DNA of 64,000 nt from Verrucomicrobiota bacterium (GTDB lineage Bacteria; Verrucomicrobiota; Verrucomicrobiia; Limisphaerales; UBA1100): positions 1-64,000 of the forward strand of contig JAOLZA010000001.1 in the NCBI GenBank assembly GCA_028343615.1, given 5' to 3'. Within the stretch, counting starts at the first letter, position 1, and the number at the start of each line of letters is the position of its first letter. Below the pieces are notes generated by a model. It saw nothing but the letters and a program-made list of their open reading frames with translations. It searched no databases and was not told the DNA's origin. Made by a program: the position numbers and the translations under genes. Of the stretch, positions 28,017-37,737 are shown piece by piece.

Positions 28017-29201
28017 TTAAATTCCCAATTCTGTTTTCGCTTCACCGAATTTTGCGATGGCGAATTCCAAATCCTCCATCGTGTGCGCTGCGGAAATTTG
28101 TGTTCGGATGCGCGCCTTGCCTTTCGGCACAACCGGGAAGGAAAAGCCGATGACATAAATGCCTTTGTTGAGCATCGCGTCGGCGAACTGGGTGGCCAGC
28201 GCGGCGTCGCCGAGCATGATGGGCGTGATGGGGTGGGTGCCCTCGAGGATTTCGAAACCGCTGCCGGCCATTTGATCGCGGAAGAATTTTGTGTTCGCCT
28301 CAAGGCGGTCGCGCAGTTCGGTGGAAGCGTTGAGCAAATCAATGGCCTTAATGGAAGCAGCGACGATGCTCGGAGCGACGGTGTTGGAAAAAAGATAGGG
28401 GCGCGAGCGTTGGCGGAGGTACTCGATGATTTCCGCGCGGCCACTGGTGTAGCCGCCGCTGGCACCGCCGAGGGCTTTACCGAGCGTGCCGGTGAGAATA
28501 TCGATGCGGCCCATCACGTCGTGATGCTCGTGCGTGCCGCGGCCGCGCGCGCCCATGAAGCCGACAGCGTGGGAGTCATCAACCACCACCAACGCGCTGT
28601 GTTCATCGGCGAGGTCGCAAATGGCGGGGAGGTTGGCGAGATAACCGTCCATCGAGAACACGCCGTCAGTGACAATTAAAATGCGGCGCGAACCCTTGGC
28701 CTCGGCGAGTTGCGCGGCAAGGTCGGCCATGTCGTTGTTCTTGTAGCGAAAGCGCTTGGCTTTACAGAGGCGCACGCCGTCGATGATGGAGGCGTGGTTG
28801 AGTTCATCAGAAATGACGGCGTCCTCGGGGCCGAGCAACGTCTCGAACAATCCGCCGTTGGCGTCAAAACAGGACGTGTAAAGAATCGTGTCCTCGGTGC
28901 CCAGAAATTCAGAGAGCTTTTCCTCGAGTTGTTTGTGGATTTTTTGCGTGCCGCAAATAAACCGTACGCTGGCGAGACCGTAGCCCCATTTGTCGAGTGC
29001 CTCGTGAGCGGCGGCAATGACCTCCGGGTGGCTCGCGAGGCCGAGGTAATTATTGGCGCACATGTTCAGCACCGGCGCGGTGCGGCCCACACCCACGCGC
29101 GCGGCTTGCGGCGTGTCGATGACGCGCTCGCCTTTGTACAAACCGGCCGCTCGGATTTCATCCAGCTCGGATTGCAACTGCGTCTTTAGGTCACCGTACA
29201 T
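28017..29201 (-). CDS. kbl: Glycine C-acetyltransferase (2-amino-3-ketobutyrate CoA ligase)
   Basis: Kbl is a PLP enzyme that cleaves 2-amino-3-ketobutyrate with CoA into glycine and acetyl-CoA, the second step of threonine breakdown after Tdh. At 394 residues it has normal length. The N-terminal [23 protein letters not shown] segment ([18 protein letters not shown]), [22 protein letters not shown] and the lysine region [15 protein letters not shown] are those of the alpha-oxoamine synthase family. It starts 1 base from the tdh stop, so the two are co-translated. Confidence 0.95.
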   Translation of the reverse strand: MYGDLKTQLQSELDEIRAAGLYKGERVIDTPQAARVGVGRTAPVLNMCANNYLGLASHPEVIAAAHEALDKWGYGLASVRFICGTQKIHKQLEEKLSEFLGTEDTILYTSCFDANGGLFETLLGPEDAVISDELNHASIIDGVRLCKAKRFRYKNNDMADLAAQLAEAKGSRRILIVTDGVFSMDGYLANLPAICDLADEHSALVVVDDSHAVGFMGARGRGTHEHHDVMGRIDILTGTLGKALGGASGGYTSGRAEIIEYLRQRSRPYLFSNTVAPSIVAASIKAIDLLNASTELRDRLEANTKFFRDQMAGSGFEILEGTHPITPIMLGDAALATQFADAMLNKGIYVIGFSFPVVPKGKARIRTQISAAHTMEDLEFAIAKFGEAKTELGI

Positions 29202-29202
29202 T

Positions 29203-30225
29203 CTACCATTCCAAAATCACTTTGCCGCTTGCGCCGCTCAATCCAATTTTGAAGCCTTCCTCAAAATCAGCGTACTTAAACCGGTGCGTAATCACCGGCG
29301 CGACGTCGAGGCCGCTTTGGAGCATCACGGTCATCTTATACCATGTCTCATACATCTCGCGTCCGTAGATGCCCTTGATGGTCAGCATATTAAAAACCAC
29401 CTTGTTCCAGTCGATGGCCATTTCCTTTTCCGGGATACCGAGCATCGCTATTTTGCCGCCGTGGCACATATTGGCGAGCATATCGTTGAACGCGCTCGGG
29501 TTGCCGCTCATCTCAAGACCCACGTCGAAGCCTTCGTCCATGCCCAGCTCGACCTGCACGTCGGCGAGTTTTTCGCTGGCCACATTCACCGCGCGCGTCA
29601 CGTTCATTTTCTTGGCCAACTCAAGCCGATACGGATTCACGTCCGTGATAACCACGTGCCGCGCACCGGCGTGCCGCACGATGGCCGCACACATAATACC
29701 AATCGGCCCCGCGCCGGTGATCAAAACATCCTCGCCCAACACATCAAAACTCAGCGCCGAGTGCACCGCATTGCCGTAGGGATCGAAGATGGCCGCCACC
29801 TCGCGGTCGATGTTCGGCTCATGCACCCACACATTGGTTTGCGGCAGCGAAATCAATTCCGCAAAAGCCCCTGGCCGCGTGACGCCGATGCCCGCCGTGT
29901 CATTGCACAAATGCCGTCGCCCCGCCATGCAGTTGCGGCAATGGCCGCACACCACGTGGCCCTCGCCACTGACGATTTCACCCACGCTGAAATCCTTCAC
30001 ATCCCTGCCGATCTCCACAATCTCGCCCACAAACTCGTGCCCCACCACCAGTGGCACCGGCACGGTTTTGCGAGCCCAATCGTCCCACTTATAAATGTGC
30101 AGGTCCGTGCCACAAATCCCCGTGCGATCCACCTTAATGAGCACATCCCGAGCGGCCACCGTGGGTTCCGGCACATCCTCAAGCCACAATCCGGGGCCGT
30201 CCTCGCGTTTTACCAATGCTTGCAT
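29203..30225 (-). CDS. tdh: L-threonine 3-dehydrogenase
   Basis: Zinc- and NAD-dependent medium-chain dehydrogenase that oxidises threonine to 2-amino-3-ketobutyrate, the substrate of the adjacent Kbl. The 340-residue protein shows [26 protein letters not shown], the four-cysteine structural zinc site ([15 protein letters not shown]), and the Rossmann stretch [12 protein letters not shown]. The tdh-kbl order is the classical threonine operon. It lies upstream of kbl by a single base. Confidence 0.95.
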   Translation of the reverse strand: MQALVKREDGPGLWLEDVPEPTVAARDVLIKVDRTGICGTDLHIYKWDDWARKTVPVPLVVGHEFVGEIVEIGRDVKDFSVGEIVSGEGHVVCGHCRNCMAGRRHLCNDTAGIGVTRPGAFAELISLPQTNVWVHEPNIDREVAAIFDPYGNAVHSALSFDVLGEDVLITGAGPIGIMCAAIVRHAGARHVVITDVNPYRLELAKKMNVTRAVNVASEKLADVQVELGMDEGFDVGLEMSGNPSAFNDMLANMCHGGKIAMLGIPEKEMAIDWNKVVFNMLTIKGIYGREMYETWYKMTVMLQSGLDVAPVITHRFKYADFEEGFKIGLSGASGKVILEW

Positions 30226-30281
30226 GCGCGTACTCTAGCGGGAGCATCCCGCGTTTGAACCCCTGCGTCACGTCCTAATAT

Positions 30282-31754
30282 TCAACTCTCCCCATGGTCA
30301 TCTCGTTCCAGTCGAAGTTGGGGATTATCAGCCCACAGGCTCATCACCAGGAGAATGGCGGGCACAACGGCAGAGAGAATGAGAATCAACTCGTAACTTT
30401 TTGTCACACCGAAGCACCAGCCAAAGCTGAGCGGCCCGAGGCCACTGAAGACAACCGTCCAAGCCATATTCATTCCACTGATCGCGCCTAAATGGAGGCG
30501 CCCAAAAAAACGCGGGAAGACAATCCCGGAGAGACTGACAAACCCCCCGCTGGCTATGCCGCTGCCGAGGGTGTAAGCAACCAACCCGACTGGGCGATCC
30601 AAAAACAGCAGACCCATGGGAGCCAACATGGACCCAAGGTTCATTACCAACAGCAGCCACTTCAACCGCAGTTGCGAGTTGATCGCCCCAAAAAGGAGGT
30701 TGGTGGTGACACTGACAACCGCGATGGGGATAAAGAGCTGGAGAATCTCCGGCCGCGCCAAACCCATCTCCGTGCCCAGGGAAATGATGTGAAAGGTGGC
30801 CGCAGTCCCATAAAATCCGACTTGACAAAATGTAAGATTAAAAATCCAGAACGAGTAAGTGCGTACGGCCTCCTCGCGCGTGTATTCGCGGTGAATCTGC
30901 ATATCGGGGTTCGGGTGAACACTATCACCAATGAGGCCGCCATCCATTCGCAAGCCGGCTTCCTCAGGCGTGTCACGAAAAAGTAGCCACGCGATCGGTG
31001 CCATCACAACAATACAGGCCACTCCCAGCAACAGCCAAGCCCCCTCGGTGGTAAAACGTTTCTGGAGCGCGTCGAGCACGGTCGGCGCAATGGAGTAGCC
31101 GAAGGCGACCAGCACGCCACTGATGGCGGTGGCCAAGCCGCGCCTATGATCGAACCATTTGCCAATGGCGTTACGGCAGACCAGTGAGAGCACCCCTTGT
31201 CCTGCGGCGCGCACCATGTAAAAACCGAGGGCAATCGCCGCGAACACCGCCGCCAAGCGTACGGCAGGCGGAAGATTGGCGGCAAGTGCCCGAGCAAAGT
31301 GCGTCGTGGCGGCGAGATAAAACAGGGTCAACCCCAGCGCGACGGCAGCAGCCACGCCCATACGACGTTCGCCCATACGATCGAGCGCGCGTCCCAGTCG
31401 AGGCAACGTCAATCCGCTGGCCACGGTTCCCACGCAGTATGCAAGGCTGAGCTGCACACGTGTAAGCCCAAGCTTTTCCATCAACACCTCGGTGAAGACG
31501 CTGAAGCCCATTGTCTGTCCCGGGATGCTGAAGAGCGCACCCAACGTAGCCGCAAACACGATGACCCATCCGTAAAAAAACGGGCACGCCGACGGCGAGA
31601 ACGGCACGCGCGCATCCCAGATGCTGCACGGGCGCGGCGGCGTTTTATTCTGGTCATCGATTTCCGGCACGAAGGCAAAAGCACTGCACGACACGCACGC
31701 CCATGCAAGCCCGATGATGCCCCTACTTGCCAATCCGCCCACGCGCGTTACCAT
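30282..31754 (-). CDS. Major facilitator superfamily transporter
   Basis: A 12-helix MFS carrier; the core begins at FFYGWVIVFAATLGALFS and has the A-like motif GRALDRMGERRMG between TM2 and TM3. The N-terminal pattern (QTMGFSVFTEVLMEKLGLTRVQLS) resembles the oxalate/formate antiporter-like branch. The start is uncertain. The ATG at 31754 would add about 60 residues, and its region overlaps the start of the divergent gene at 31761. A GTG at 31670 or later gives a conventional length. The substrate is unknown. It follows tdh-kbl on the same strand with about 56 bases between, and may be part of an amino-acid or carboxylate unit. Confidence 0.75.
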   Translation of the reverse strand: MVTRVGGLASRGIIGLAWACVSCSAFAFVPEIDDQNKTPPRPCSIWDARVPFSPSACPFFYGWVIVFAATLGALFSIPGQTMGFSVFTEVLMEKLGLTRVQLSLAYCVGTVASGLTLPRLGRALDRMGERRMGVAAAVALGLTLFYLAATTHFARALAANLPPAVRLAAVFAAIALGFYMVRAAGQGVLSLVCRNAIGKWFDHRRGLATAISGVLVAFGYSIAPTVLDALQKRFTTEGAWLLLGVACIVVMAPIAWLLFRDTPEEAGLRMDGGLIGDSVHPNPDMQIHREYTREEAVRTYSFWIFNLTFCQVGFYGTAATFHIISLGTEMGLARPEILQLFIPIAVVSVTTNLLFGAINSQLRLKWLLLVMNLGSMLAPMGLLFLDRPVGLVAYTLGSGIASGGFVSLSGIVFPRFFGRLHLGAISGMNMAWTVVFSGLGPLSFGWCFGVTKSYELILILSAVVPAILLVMSLWADNPQLRLERDDHGES

Positions 31755-31760
31755 CGGCCC

Positions 31761-34415
31761 ATGCAACGCTTAACGCTCCTCGCGGCCCTGGTGGCCTTGT
31801 CCTTAAACGCAACGCCCGCGCCACAAGCGCCCGCGCAAGCGCTCAAGGCTTTTCAAATTGAAAAGGGCGTGCGGGTGGAATTGGCGGCGGCGGAACCGCA
31901 GGTGAAGGATCCGGTGGCGATGTGTTTTGATGACGCGGGGCGGATGTTTGTGGTGGAAGGGCGCGGGTATCCGTTTCTACCGGCGAAGGATGGCAAAGGG
32001 GAAACGCCGCCCAAGCTGGGCACAGTGGCGTTGCTACAGGATACCGATGGCGACGGGCGGTTTGAGAAGCGCACGACGTTTGCCGAGGGGTTTACGTTTC
32101 CCAATGGCGTGATGCCGTGGAAGGGCGGCATCTTCCTGACGTGCGCGCCGGATATTTGGTATCTCAAGGACACCACCGGCGATGGACGCGCGAATGTGCG
32201 GCGCGTGGTGCTCACCGGTTTTGGCACCAAGAGCAGCAGCGAACAACTCCGCGTGGCCAGCCCCACGCTCGGGCCCGATGGCTGGGTGTACATCACCAGC
32301 GGGCTCACCGATGCCAACGTGACCAGCCCACTCCACCCCAAGCGCGTGGCCGTCACCGCCAAGCGGCAGGACGGACGGTTTCATCCGGAGACGTTTATTT
32401 ATGAACCTCTCGCCGGCACCGGACAGTTCGGCCAATGCTTTGATGCGCACGGCAACCGTTTTGTTTCCAGCAACCGCAACCCTCTCATGCACGTCGTCCT
32501 CGCTCCCGGGCTGCTCCGGCGCAACCCGCACTATCCCTTCACCGACACCGTGGAGAACATCGTGCCTGTCGCTGCCAAGGTGTATCCCCTCAGCCCCGAC
32601 ACCACCGCCGCCAGCTACATCCCCAGCCTGATTAACAAGCAACACAGCGGCACCTACACCAGCGCCAGCGGCATTTGTATCCGCGGCACCAGCGCCTTCA
32701 TTTGCGAGCCCGCGCAAAACCTCGTACAACGCCATGTGCTCACCCCTGCCGGTGCCACCTTCACCGCCGCGCACCCCACACCCGGCCGCGATTTCCTCGC
32801 CACACCCGACCAATGGTTCCGCCCCGTCCACACCACCGTGGGCCCCGACGGCGCTCTCTACATTTGCGATATGGTCCGCCAATACATCGATCACCCCCGC
32901 TACCTCCCCGAAGACATCCGCGCCAAGCTCCCCTTCAAAGCCGGCACAAACCACGGCCGCATCTGGCGTGTGATATTAAAAACCCCCGCCCCGCCCAAGC
33001 CCACTGCCAAGCAGTTGTCGGCAGCGGAGTTGACCTTGCGTTTAAGTCGGGCTGATTTCCCCAAGGTGGAATTCCCGGCGGAGTTGATAAAACTCGCCAA
33101 GTCATCGGATGCCCGCAAACGGTTCCAAGCTGCCTTGCAGTTGGGCGGTGTGCAACACGAGGCCAAGGTCATTGCGCTGGTGAGGGTGTTGGTTAACGGC
33201 GTGGACGACAAATGGACTCGCGCGACCGTGTTCAGTTCACTTGGCGAACAGTCCATTGAACTGCTCGACGAACTGGCGAAGGGCTCGAAGGTCCGACGTA
33301 CCAACCTCACCCCCGCTCTAAAGCCGCTGGGGGGCATCATTGCCCGTAGTAGCGGAAAAGCTGAAATCCTCAGCGTTATCGAACGGCACCTCGCTGCGGA
33401 CTTTGGCTGGGAGCCCGAAGAGCAAATCGCTCTGCTTAAGGGCATCGCGGCGGATGTACGGCGACGCCCGTTCATCGGGGCGCAAAAGTCAGTGTTCGGC
33501 CTTGTGGCGGAACATCCTCCGGCCCGCGCGAATGTTGAAAAAACCTTCCAAGCAGCCCGCAATCGCGCAACGGGCAACCAGTCAAGCGACCTGCGCACAT
33601 CGTCCATCGAGTTGATGGCGTACTCCACCTACAAAGAAGATGGGAAAACACTTCTCAAGCTGTTGGCTCCGGCACAACCGCGGACGGTGCAGCTGGCGGC
33701 AGCCCAGTCACTGGGACAACTTAACGACATCCGCGTTGCATCAGCTCTGATGGAAAAACCCCGCTGGGGTAGCTACGCGCCGGATTTGCGCGAGGCGGTC
33801 CTAGGCGTGGTCTTGGGCCGGTCGATTTATCAGCCCGCGCTGATGGCCGCATTGGAAGAGGGAACGATACCCGTGTACGCCCTTTCGCCCGCACGGCGGC
33901 GCGCGTTAGAGCGCAACAAAACCATCGGAGCGCGCGCCAAGAAACTGTTTGCCAAACACGTCGGGGGCGACCGAATGAAGGCGTACGAAACCGCCAAGCC
34001 GGTTTTGAAAATGACTGCCGATGCCGCCAATGGCGCGAAGATGTTCACTCGTGCCTGCGCCCTGTGCCACACCCACAGCGGCCAAGGCCATGCCGTGGGG
34101 CCGGACCTCACCGGGCTGCGCAATCAACCCGCTGCCACGTTGCTGCTGCACATCGTCGTGCCCAACCACGAAGTCCAAGGTGCCTATACGCTTTACGAAG
34201 TAGACACCCGCGACAACCAAAGCTTCGCCGGCCTCCTCGCCGCCGACACGCCTGAACAAATCACCCTCAAGCTCCCTCTCGGCCTCACCAAAACTTTGGC
34301 GCGCAAAAACATCAAAACCCTCCGCGCCAGCCCCAAGTCTTTGATGCCCGATCAGTTGGAAAAGACGATGACGAAGCAGGAATTGGCTGATTTGCTGAAA
34401 TTCCTGAAGCGCTAA
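31761..34415 (+). CDS. PVC-type heme-binding dehydrogenase with C-terminal cytochrome c
   Basis: An 884-residue secreted protein. The ATG at 31761 gives a signal peptide (MQRLTLLAALVALSLNA); an open frame further upstream overlaps the MFS gene and is rejected. The order is a propeller domain (GYPFLPAKD, LLQDTDGDGRFEKRT, RNPLMHVVL) at about 25-410, a HEAT-like helical middle to about 730, and a cytochrome c domain with CALCH about 118 residues from the end plus GPDLTGL. It is a shorter relative of the gene at 9187-12348. A sulfatase follows 108 bases downstream, suggesting cooperation in degrading a sulfated glycan, but this is inference. Confidence 0.88.
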   Translation: MQRLTLLAALVALSLNATPAPQAPAQALKAFQIEKGVRVELAAAEPQVKDPVAMCFDDAGRMFVVEGRGYPFLPAKDGKGETPPKLGTVALLQDTDGDGRFEKRTTFAEGFTFPNGVMPWKGGIFLTCAPDIWYLKDTTGDGRANVRRVVLTGFGTKSSSEQLRVASPTLGPDGWVYITSGLTDANVTSPLHPKRVAVTAKRQDGRFHPETFIYEPLAGTGQFGQCFDAHGNRFVSSNRNPLMHVVLAPGLLRRNPHYPFTDTVENIVPVAAKVYPLSPDTTAASYIPSLINKQHSGTYTSASGICIRGTSAFICEPAQNLVQRHVLTPAGATFTAAHPTPGRDFLATPDQWFRPVHTTVGPDGALYICDMVRQYIDHPRYLPEDIRAKLPFKAGTNHGRIWRVILKTPAPPKPTAKQLSAAELTLRLSRADFPKVEFPAELIKLAKSSDARKRFQAALQLGGVQHEAKVIALVRVLVNGVDDKWTRATVFSSLGEQSIELLDELAKGSKVRRTNLTPALKPLGGIIARSSGKAEILSVIERHLAADFGWEPEEQIALLKGIAADVRRRPFIGAQKSVFGLVAEHPPARANVEKTFQAARNRATGNQSSDLRTSSIELMAYSTYKEDGKTLLKLLAPAQPRTVQLAAAQSLGQLNDIRVASALMEKPRWGSYAPDLREAVLGVVLGRSIYQPALMAALEEGTIPVYALSPARRRALERNKTIGARAKKLFAKHVGGDRMKAYETAKPVLKMTADAANGAKMFTRACALCHTHSGQGHAVGPDLTGLRNQPAATLLLHIVVPNHEVQGAYTLYEVDTRDNQSFAGLLAADTPEQITLKLPLGLTKTLARKNIKTLRASPKSLMPDQLEKTMTKQELADLLKFLKR

Positions 34416-34452
34416 CATGAGGCCGACAGCACTTGTGACGCCGGATTTCATT

Positions 34453-34474
34453 GCGCCCGAACGCCAAAGGGCGC
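34453..34474 (+). other. Intergenic hairpin upstream of the sulfatase gene
   Basis: GCGCCC (34453-34458) pairs with GGGCGC (34469-34474), loop of 10. No T-tract follows, so it is not a normal intrinsic terminator; it may be an mRNA-stability or leader structure. Confidence 0.3.
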
Positions 34475-34523
34475 ATATTGCCCAGACGCTTTCCCCATTT
34501 ACACGGCGGGAGTGTCTTCACTA

Positions 34524-35999
34524 ATGAAACTTGGGAAACGGATTTTACTGACGCTGTCGGCCCTTATAACCGTAGCGCTTTCTGCGGCGGAGAAAAATAT
34601 CGTCTTTGTCATCGCCGATGACCTCAGCCCCACGCTCGGATGTTATGGCGATATGACTGCCGTAACGCCCAACATCGACCGGCTCGCCGCCGACGGTACG
34701 CTCTTCCGCTACGCCTTCGCCACCACCGCCAGCTGCAGCGCCAGCCGCTCGGTCATTCTCACCGGCCTGCACAATCATCGCAACGGACATTACGGACACC
34801 TCCACAGCTTCCACAAATTCAACAGCTTCCCTTGGGTGCAAACCCTCCCCGTGCTGCTTGCCAAAGCCGGGTACCGCACCGCACGCGTCGGCAAACATCA
34901 TAACGGGCCGGAAGACGTTTATTTCTTCGAAACCAAAATCAAGGCCAACAGCCGCAGTACCGTCGAGATGGCTGACAACTGCGAAGCTTTCATCAAGGCG
35001 GAGTCTGAAAAGCCCTTCTTTTTGTACTACGCCACCAGCGACCCCCATCGCGGCGGCGGCAATGCCAATGAGCTTCCGCACAAGCCCAATCGATTCGGCA
35101 ACAAGCCGAACAAAGGTGCGTACCCCGGCGTGAAGGAAGTTTTTTATGACCCCGTAAAAGTCTCCGTGCCGCCTTTCCTGCCGGACACCCCTGAGACGCG
35201 CGCTGAGCTCGCGCAGTATTACCAAAGCACTTCGCGCGTGGATCAGGGCCTCGGGCGGCTCATGGAAATTCTCAAGAAAAACGGCAAATGGGAAAACACG
35301 ATTATCATTTTCACTAGCGATCACGGTATGGCCTTTGCTGGCGGCAAGACCACCGTGTACGAAGGCGGCCTACACGTGCCTTTCATCGTGCGCAATCCGT
35401 ACCAAAAAGAACGAGGCAACACCAACAACGCGATGCTCTCCTTTGTGGACATCGTCCCCACGCTGCTCGACTTCGGCGGCGGCTACGACGCCAAGAACGG
35501 CGCCGCCAAACCTGAACTGGCGATTATGCCCGGCGGCCGCGGCAACAAGAAAGGTCAGTACAAATTTCATGGCCGCTCATTCCTGCCCATCCTCGCAGAG
35601 AAAAACCCAGAGGGCTGGGATCGCATCAACGCCAGCCACACCTTTCATGAAATTCAAATGTACTACCCCATGCGCGTCGTGCGTGACCGCAAGTACAAGC
35701 TCATCTGGAACATCGCGCACCCCCTGCCGTATCCCTTCGCCAGTGACCTCTGGGCCGCGCCCAGTTGGCAAGCCCAATGGAAAAAAGGCCAAAGCGCCCC
35801 TTACGGAAAAAAGACCGTGCGCGAATACATCCAGCGCCCACAGTTTGAGCTCTTCGACATCAGCGCCGACCCCAACGAAGCCGTCAACCTCGCCACCGAC
35901 GTCAAGTACGCCAAAGTGCTGGAAGAATACAAAGTCAAGCTCAAGCAATTCCAGAAAGACACGCAGGATCCGTGGGTACTCAAGTGGAGCTACGAGTGA
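34524..35999 (+). CDS. Secreted sulfatase (formylglycine-dependent)
   Basis: A 491-residue type I sulfatase from the ATG at 34524 (signal MKLGKRILLTLSALITVALSAA); a GTG at 34512 is an alternative. The catalytic motif is CSASR within TASCSASRSVILTG, where the cysteine becomes formylglycine (anaerobic SME-type or FGE maturation is needed elsewhere). Metal ligands are visible in VIADDLSPTLGCYGD near the N-terminus and TSDHGMAF. Active-site lysine and histidine candidates lie in GYRTARVGKHH. It probably removes sulfate from a polysaccharide. The gene lies after a cytochrome dehydrogenase in the same direction. Confidence 0.93.
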   Translation: MKLGKRILLTLSALITVALSAAEKNIVFVIADDLSPTLGCYGDMTAVTPNIDRLAADGTLFRYAFATTASCSASRSVILTGLHNHRNGHYGHLHSFHKFNSFPWVQTLPVLLAKAGYRTARVGKHHNGPEDVYFFETKIKANSRSTVEMADNCEAFIKAESEKPFFLYYATSDPHRGGGNANELPHKPNRFGNKPNKGAYPGVKEVFYDPVKVSVPPFLPDTPETRAELAQYYQSTSRVDQGLGRLMEILKKNGKWENTIIIFTSDHGMAFAGGKTTVYEGGLHVPFIVRNPYQKERGNTNNAMLSFVDIVPTLLDFGGGYDAKNGAAKPELAIMPGGRGNKKGQYKFHGRSFLPILAEKNPEGWDRINASHTFHEIQMYYPMRVVRDRKYKLIWNIAHPLPYPFASDLWAAPSWQAQWKKGQSAPYGKKTVREYIQRPQFELFDISADPNEAVNLATDVKYAKVLEEYKVKLKQFQKDTQDPWVLKWSYE

Positions 36000-36235
36000 G
36001 CGGAGGGAGCATAAGAGCTAACCTCCCCAAATCCCATTGACTCATTGATTACTGGGTTTTCCTAGAGGCTTGATCACTCATCATTTCCACCATTTGTTCT
36101 CACATTATTCACACCAATTTCACTTCCGAGCCCCTGTTTTTAAGACATCTATGCTCGTGAAGGGGATAACCGCCTAGGTTGTCAACAGGCCCGGCTCGGA
36201 TAGTTTGGCACTCAATTTGCTGTGTCATCGGTGCG
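36000..36235. other. Intergenic stretch without identified genes
   Basis: Between the sulfatase stop and a possible 31-codon reading frame. I see no convincing hairpin, tRNA or ribosome-binding site. Confidence 0.5.
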
Positions 36236-36331
36236 ATGAAAAATTTGGCCCCTATTGACATTTTATTCCTGTGCCTCACCGCCGGCACCGCTGCCTTCGC
36301 GGTGATATGCGTGGTGCTGATGCGCTCTTAA
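36236..36331 (+). CDS. Possible 31-residue single-TM small protein
   Basis: An ATG at 36236 opens a 31-codon frame, MKNLAPIDILFL then CLTAGTAAFAVICVVLM, a textbook single transmembrane helix with a short positive end (RS). No good Shine-Dalgarno is seen. It ends 7 bases before the convergent molybdopterin oxidoreductase stop. Small membrane proteins of this type exist, but chance cannot be excluded. Confidence 0.3.
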   Translation: MKNLAPIDILFLCLTAGTAAFAVICVVLMRS

Positions 36332-36337
36332 TCCCGT

Positions 36338-36970
36338 TCACGCAAAACGGTCACCAGTCCACGGATCAGCCGTGTTCGAATAGCCGCGCACTTCCCAGAA
36401 GCCGAGGATATCGTGATCGAGGAAGATGATTTCGCTGGCCCACTTGGCGCCCTTCCAAGCGTAGAGCTTAGGGATAATCACCCGCGCGGGACCGCCGTGC
36501 TCCACGGGCAAGGGCGCACCGTTCCATGTGTGGGCAATGAGAGTGTCGTCGTCCATCACGACATCCAAGGTGGTATTGGTCGAATAGCCGTCAGAGCCTT
36601 TGTAAAAAACGTGAGTAACTTCTTCCTTAGGTTTTACCAGTTCGGTGAGTGCGAAAAACGAAACACCGCGCCATTCCATATCGTACTGACTCCACGTGGT
36701 CACGCAGTGGAAATCACTGGTGTCGGCGAACTGTTCCAACGCCATAAACTGCTCCCAATCGAGCGTCACCGGGTTTTCCACAAGCCCGTGAATTTTCAAC
36801 CGCCAATCCGCCTGCGCCACTTCTGGCTGGATACCCATATCGAGCACGGGGAAATCCGTCACCTCCCGCTGCCCCGGCGGCAGCCGATCCGCAGAGCGCA
36901 CCACACGCTGTGCCCGCCCGGCTTGCTTGGCCGCCCAACGCTCCTTCGCCGCTATGTATTTATCCTTCAT
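36338..36970 (-). CDS. Sulfite-oxidase-like molybdopterin oxidoreductase
   Basis: A 210-residue protein of the sulfite oxidase/MsrP (YedY) fold. The molybdenum-ligating cysteine is in DFHCVTTWSQYD, followed by WRGVSF and, later, PLPVEHGGPARVIIPKLYAWKGAKW, typical of the family. It lacks a signal peptide and the C-terminal dimerisation domain of larger enzymes, so it is likely cytoplasmic. Substrate uncertain. It begins 3 bases after a lipoprotein gene and is the end of a four-gene block with an aldo/keto reductase. The family call is firm; the reaction is not. Confidence 0.85.
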   Translation of the reverse strand: MKDKYIAAKERWAAKQAGRAQRVVRSADRLPPGQREVTDFPVLDMGIQPEVAQADWRLKIHGLVENPVTLDWEQFMALEQFADTSDFHCVTTWSQYDMEWRGVSFFALTELVKPKEEVTHVFYKGSDGYSTNTTLDVVMDDDTLIAHTWNGAPLPVEHGGPARVIIPKLYAWKGAKWASEIIFLDHDILGFWEVRGYSNTADPWTGDRFA

Positions 36971-36973
36971 CCA

Positions 36974-37336
36974 CTATTGGGTGCGAACAACATCACCGGG
37001 GTTCAAAATGGTTTCTGCGGTAGTCTGAATTTTCTGTGAGCCGCGAACTACTTCGATAACCCGTCCGGTTGTTTCGATTTTGGACAAGCGCAGTCCCTTT
37101 TCCCACGGCACTTTTTTGCTCACGCCGGTGGTAGTGTCGATGACGGTGACGGCTCCTTTTTTGAAGGCGGCCCCAGCGATGTCAAAGGTGGTATTGATGG
37201 CTGTTTTGGTGACCGCGCCGCCGACTTTGATTGTCGTCTCGGCAATGGCTCCGGTGGTTTTAAGTGTGTAAATAGCAACAGTTTTGCACCCGATCACGGC
37301 TGTTGCCGCCAACATTAATAGGAGTCGAACCGTCAT
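36974..37336 (-). CDS. Putative lipoprotein, paralogue B
   Basis: A 120-residue protein with a lipoprotein signal (MTVRLLLMLAATAVIGC). A Thr/Ala-rich stretch follows, then a C-terminal domain of about 55 residues: KKVPWEKGLRLSKIETT, then ILNPGDVVRT. The upstream protein (37333-37737) has the same arrangement, VVPWREGMTVYTARRTAG and LLEPGDVLRF. This beta-rich unit resembles one SLBB (soluble ligand-binding beta-grasp) domain of polysaccharide export proteins. The ATG overlaps the preceding stop as ATGA. Function unknown. Confidence 0.75.
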   Translation of the reverse strand: MTVRLLLMLAATAVIGCKTVAIYTLKTTGAIAETTIKVGGAVTKTAINTTFDIAGAAFKKGAVTVIDTTTGVSKKVPWEKGLRLSKIETTGRVIEVVRGSQKIQTTAETILNPGDVVRTQ

Positions 37337-37737
37337 GGGGCAACAAACCGCAGCACATCTCCGGGCTCGAGGAGGGCTTTGTTTGTGCCCTCGAGCCGTT
37401 CGTCGCCGCGTTCAATTTTGCACGGGCCGGGCGGGCGATTGAGGCCGGCGGTGCGGCGTGCGGTGTACACGGTCATGCCCTCACGCCACGGCACTACTTT
37501 TTGCAGGCCGGTTTCGGGGACGAGTACGGTGATGATTTGCGGCGCTTGGGCGGCTTCCCCGCCGGGATTGGTCACCACATCGACCGCTAAACCGACGGCG
37601 GCGTTTTGCGCGCCGGCCACGGGATTGCCTCCGGACGTGATGGTGCCCGTGGCAAACCGAACCACGGTTTTACAGCCTACCGCAAAGAGCAACAGGCCGA
37701 GTGCACCGTGGCAAACGATGCGTGTTACATAGTGCAA
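37333..37737 (-). CDS. Putative lipoprotein, paralogue A
   Basis: A 134-residue lipoprotein-like protein. The start is TTG at 37737, overlapping the end of the aldo/keto reductase gene by 13 bases, because it gives a proper signal peptide ending in LLLFAVGC. A Gly/Ala-rich segment precedes a C-terminal SLBB-like domain (VPWREGMTVYT, LLEPGDVLRF), shared with its downstream neighbour. The pair probably arose by duplication. It may sit on the periplasmic face of a membrane. No function recognised. Confidence 0.7.
   Translation of the reverse strand: MHYVTRIVCHGALGLLLFAVGCKTVVRFATGTITSGGNPVAGAQNAAVGLAVDVVTNPGGEAAQAPQIITVLVPETGLQKVVPWREGMTVYTARRTAGLNRPPGPCKIERGDERLEGTNKALLEPGDVLRFVAP

Noticed and set aside
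31197..31760. N-terminal extension of the heme-binding dehydrogenase
   Set aside because: Overlaps the MFS gene and is rich in Arg, His and Gln; the true signal peptide starts at 31761.
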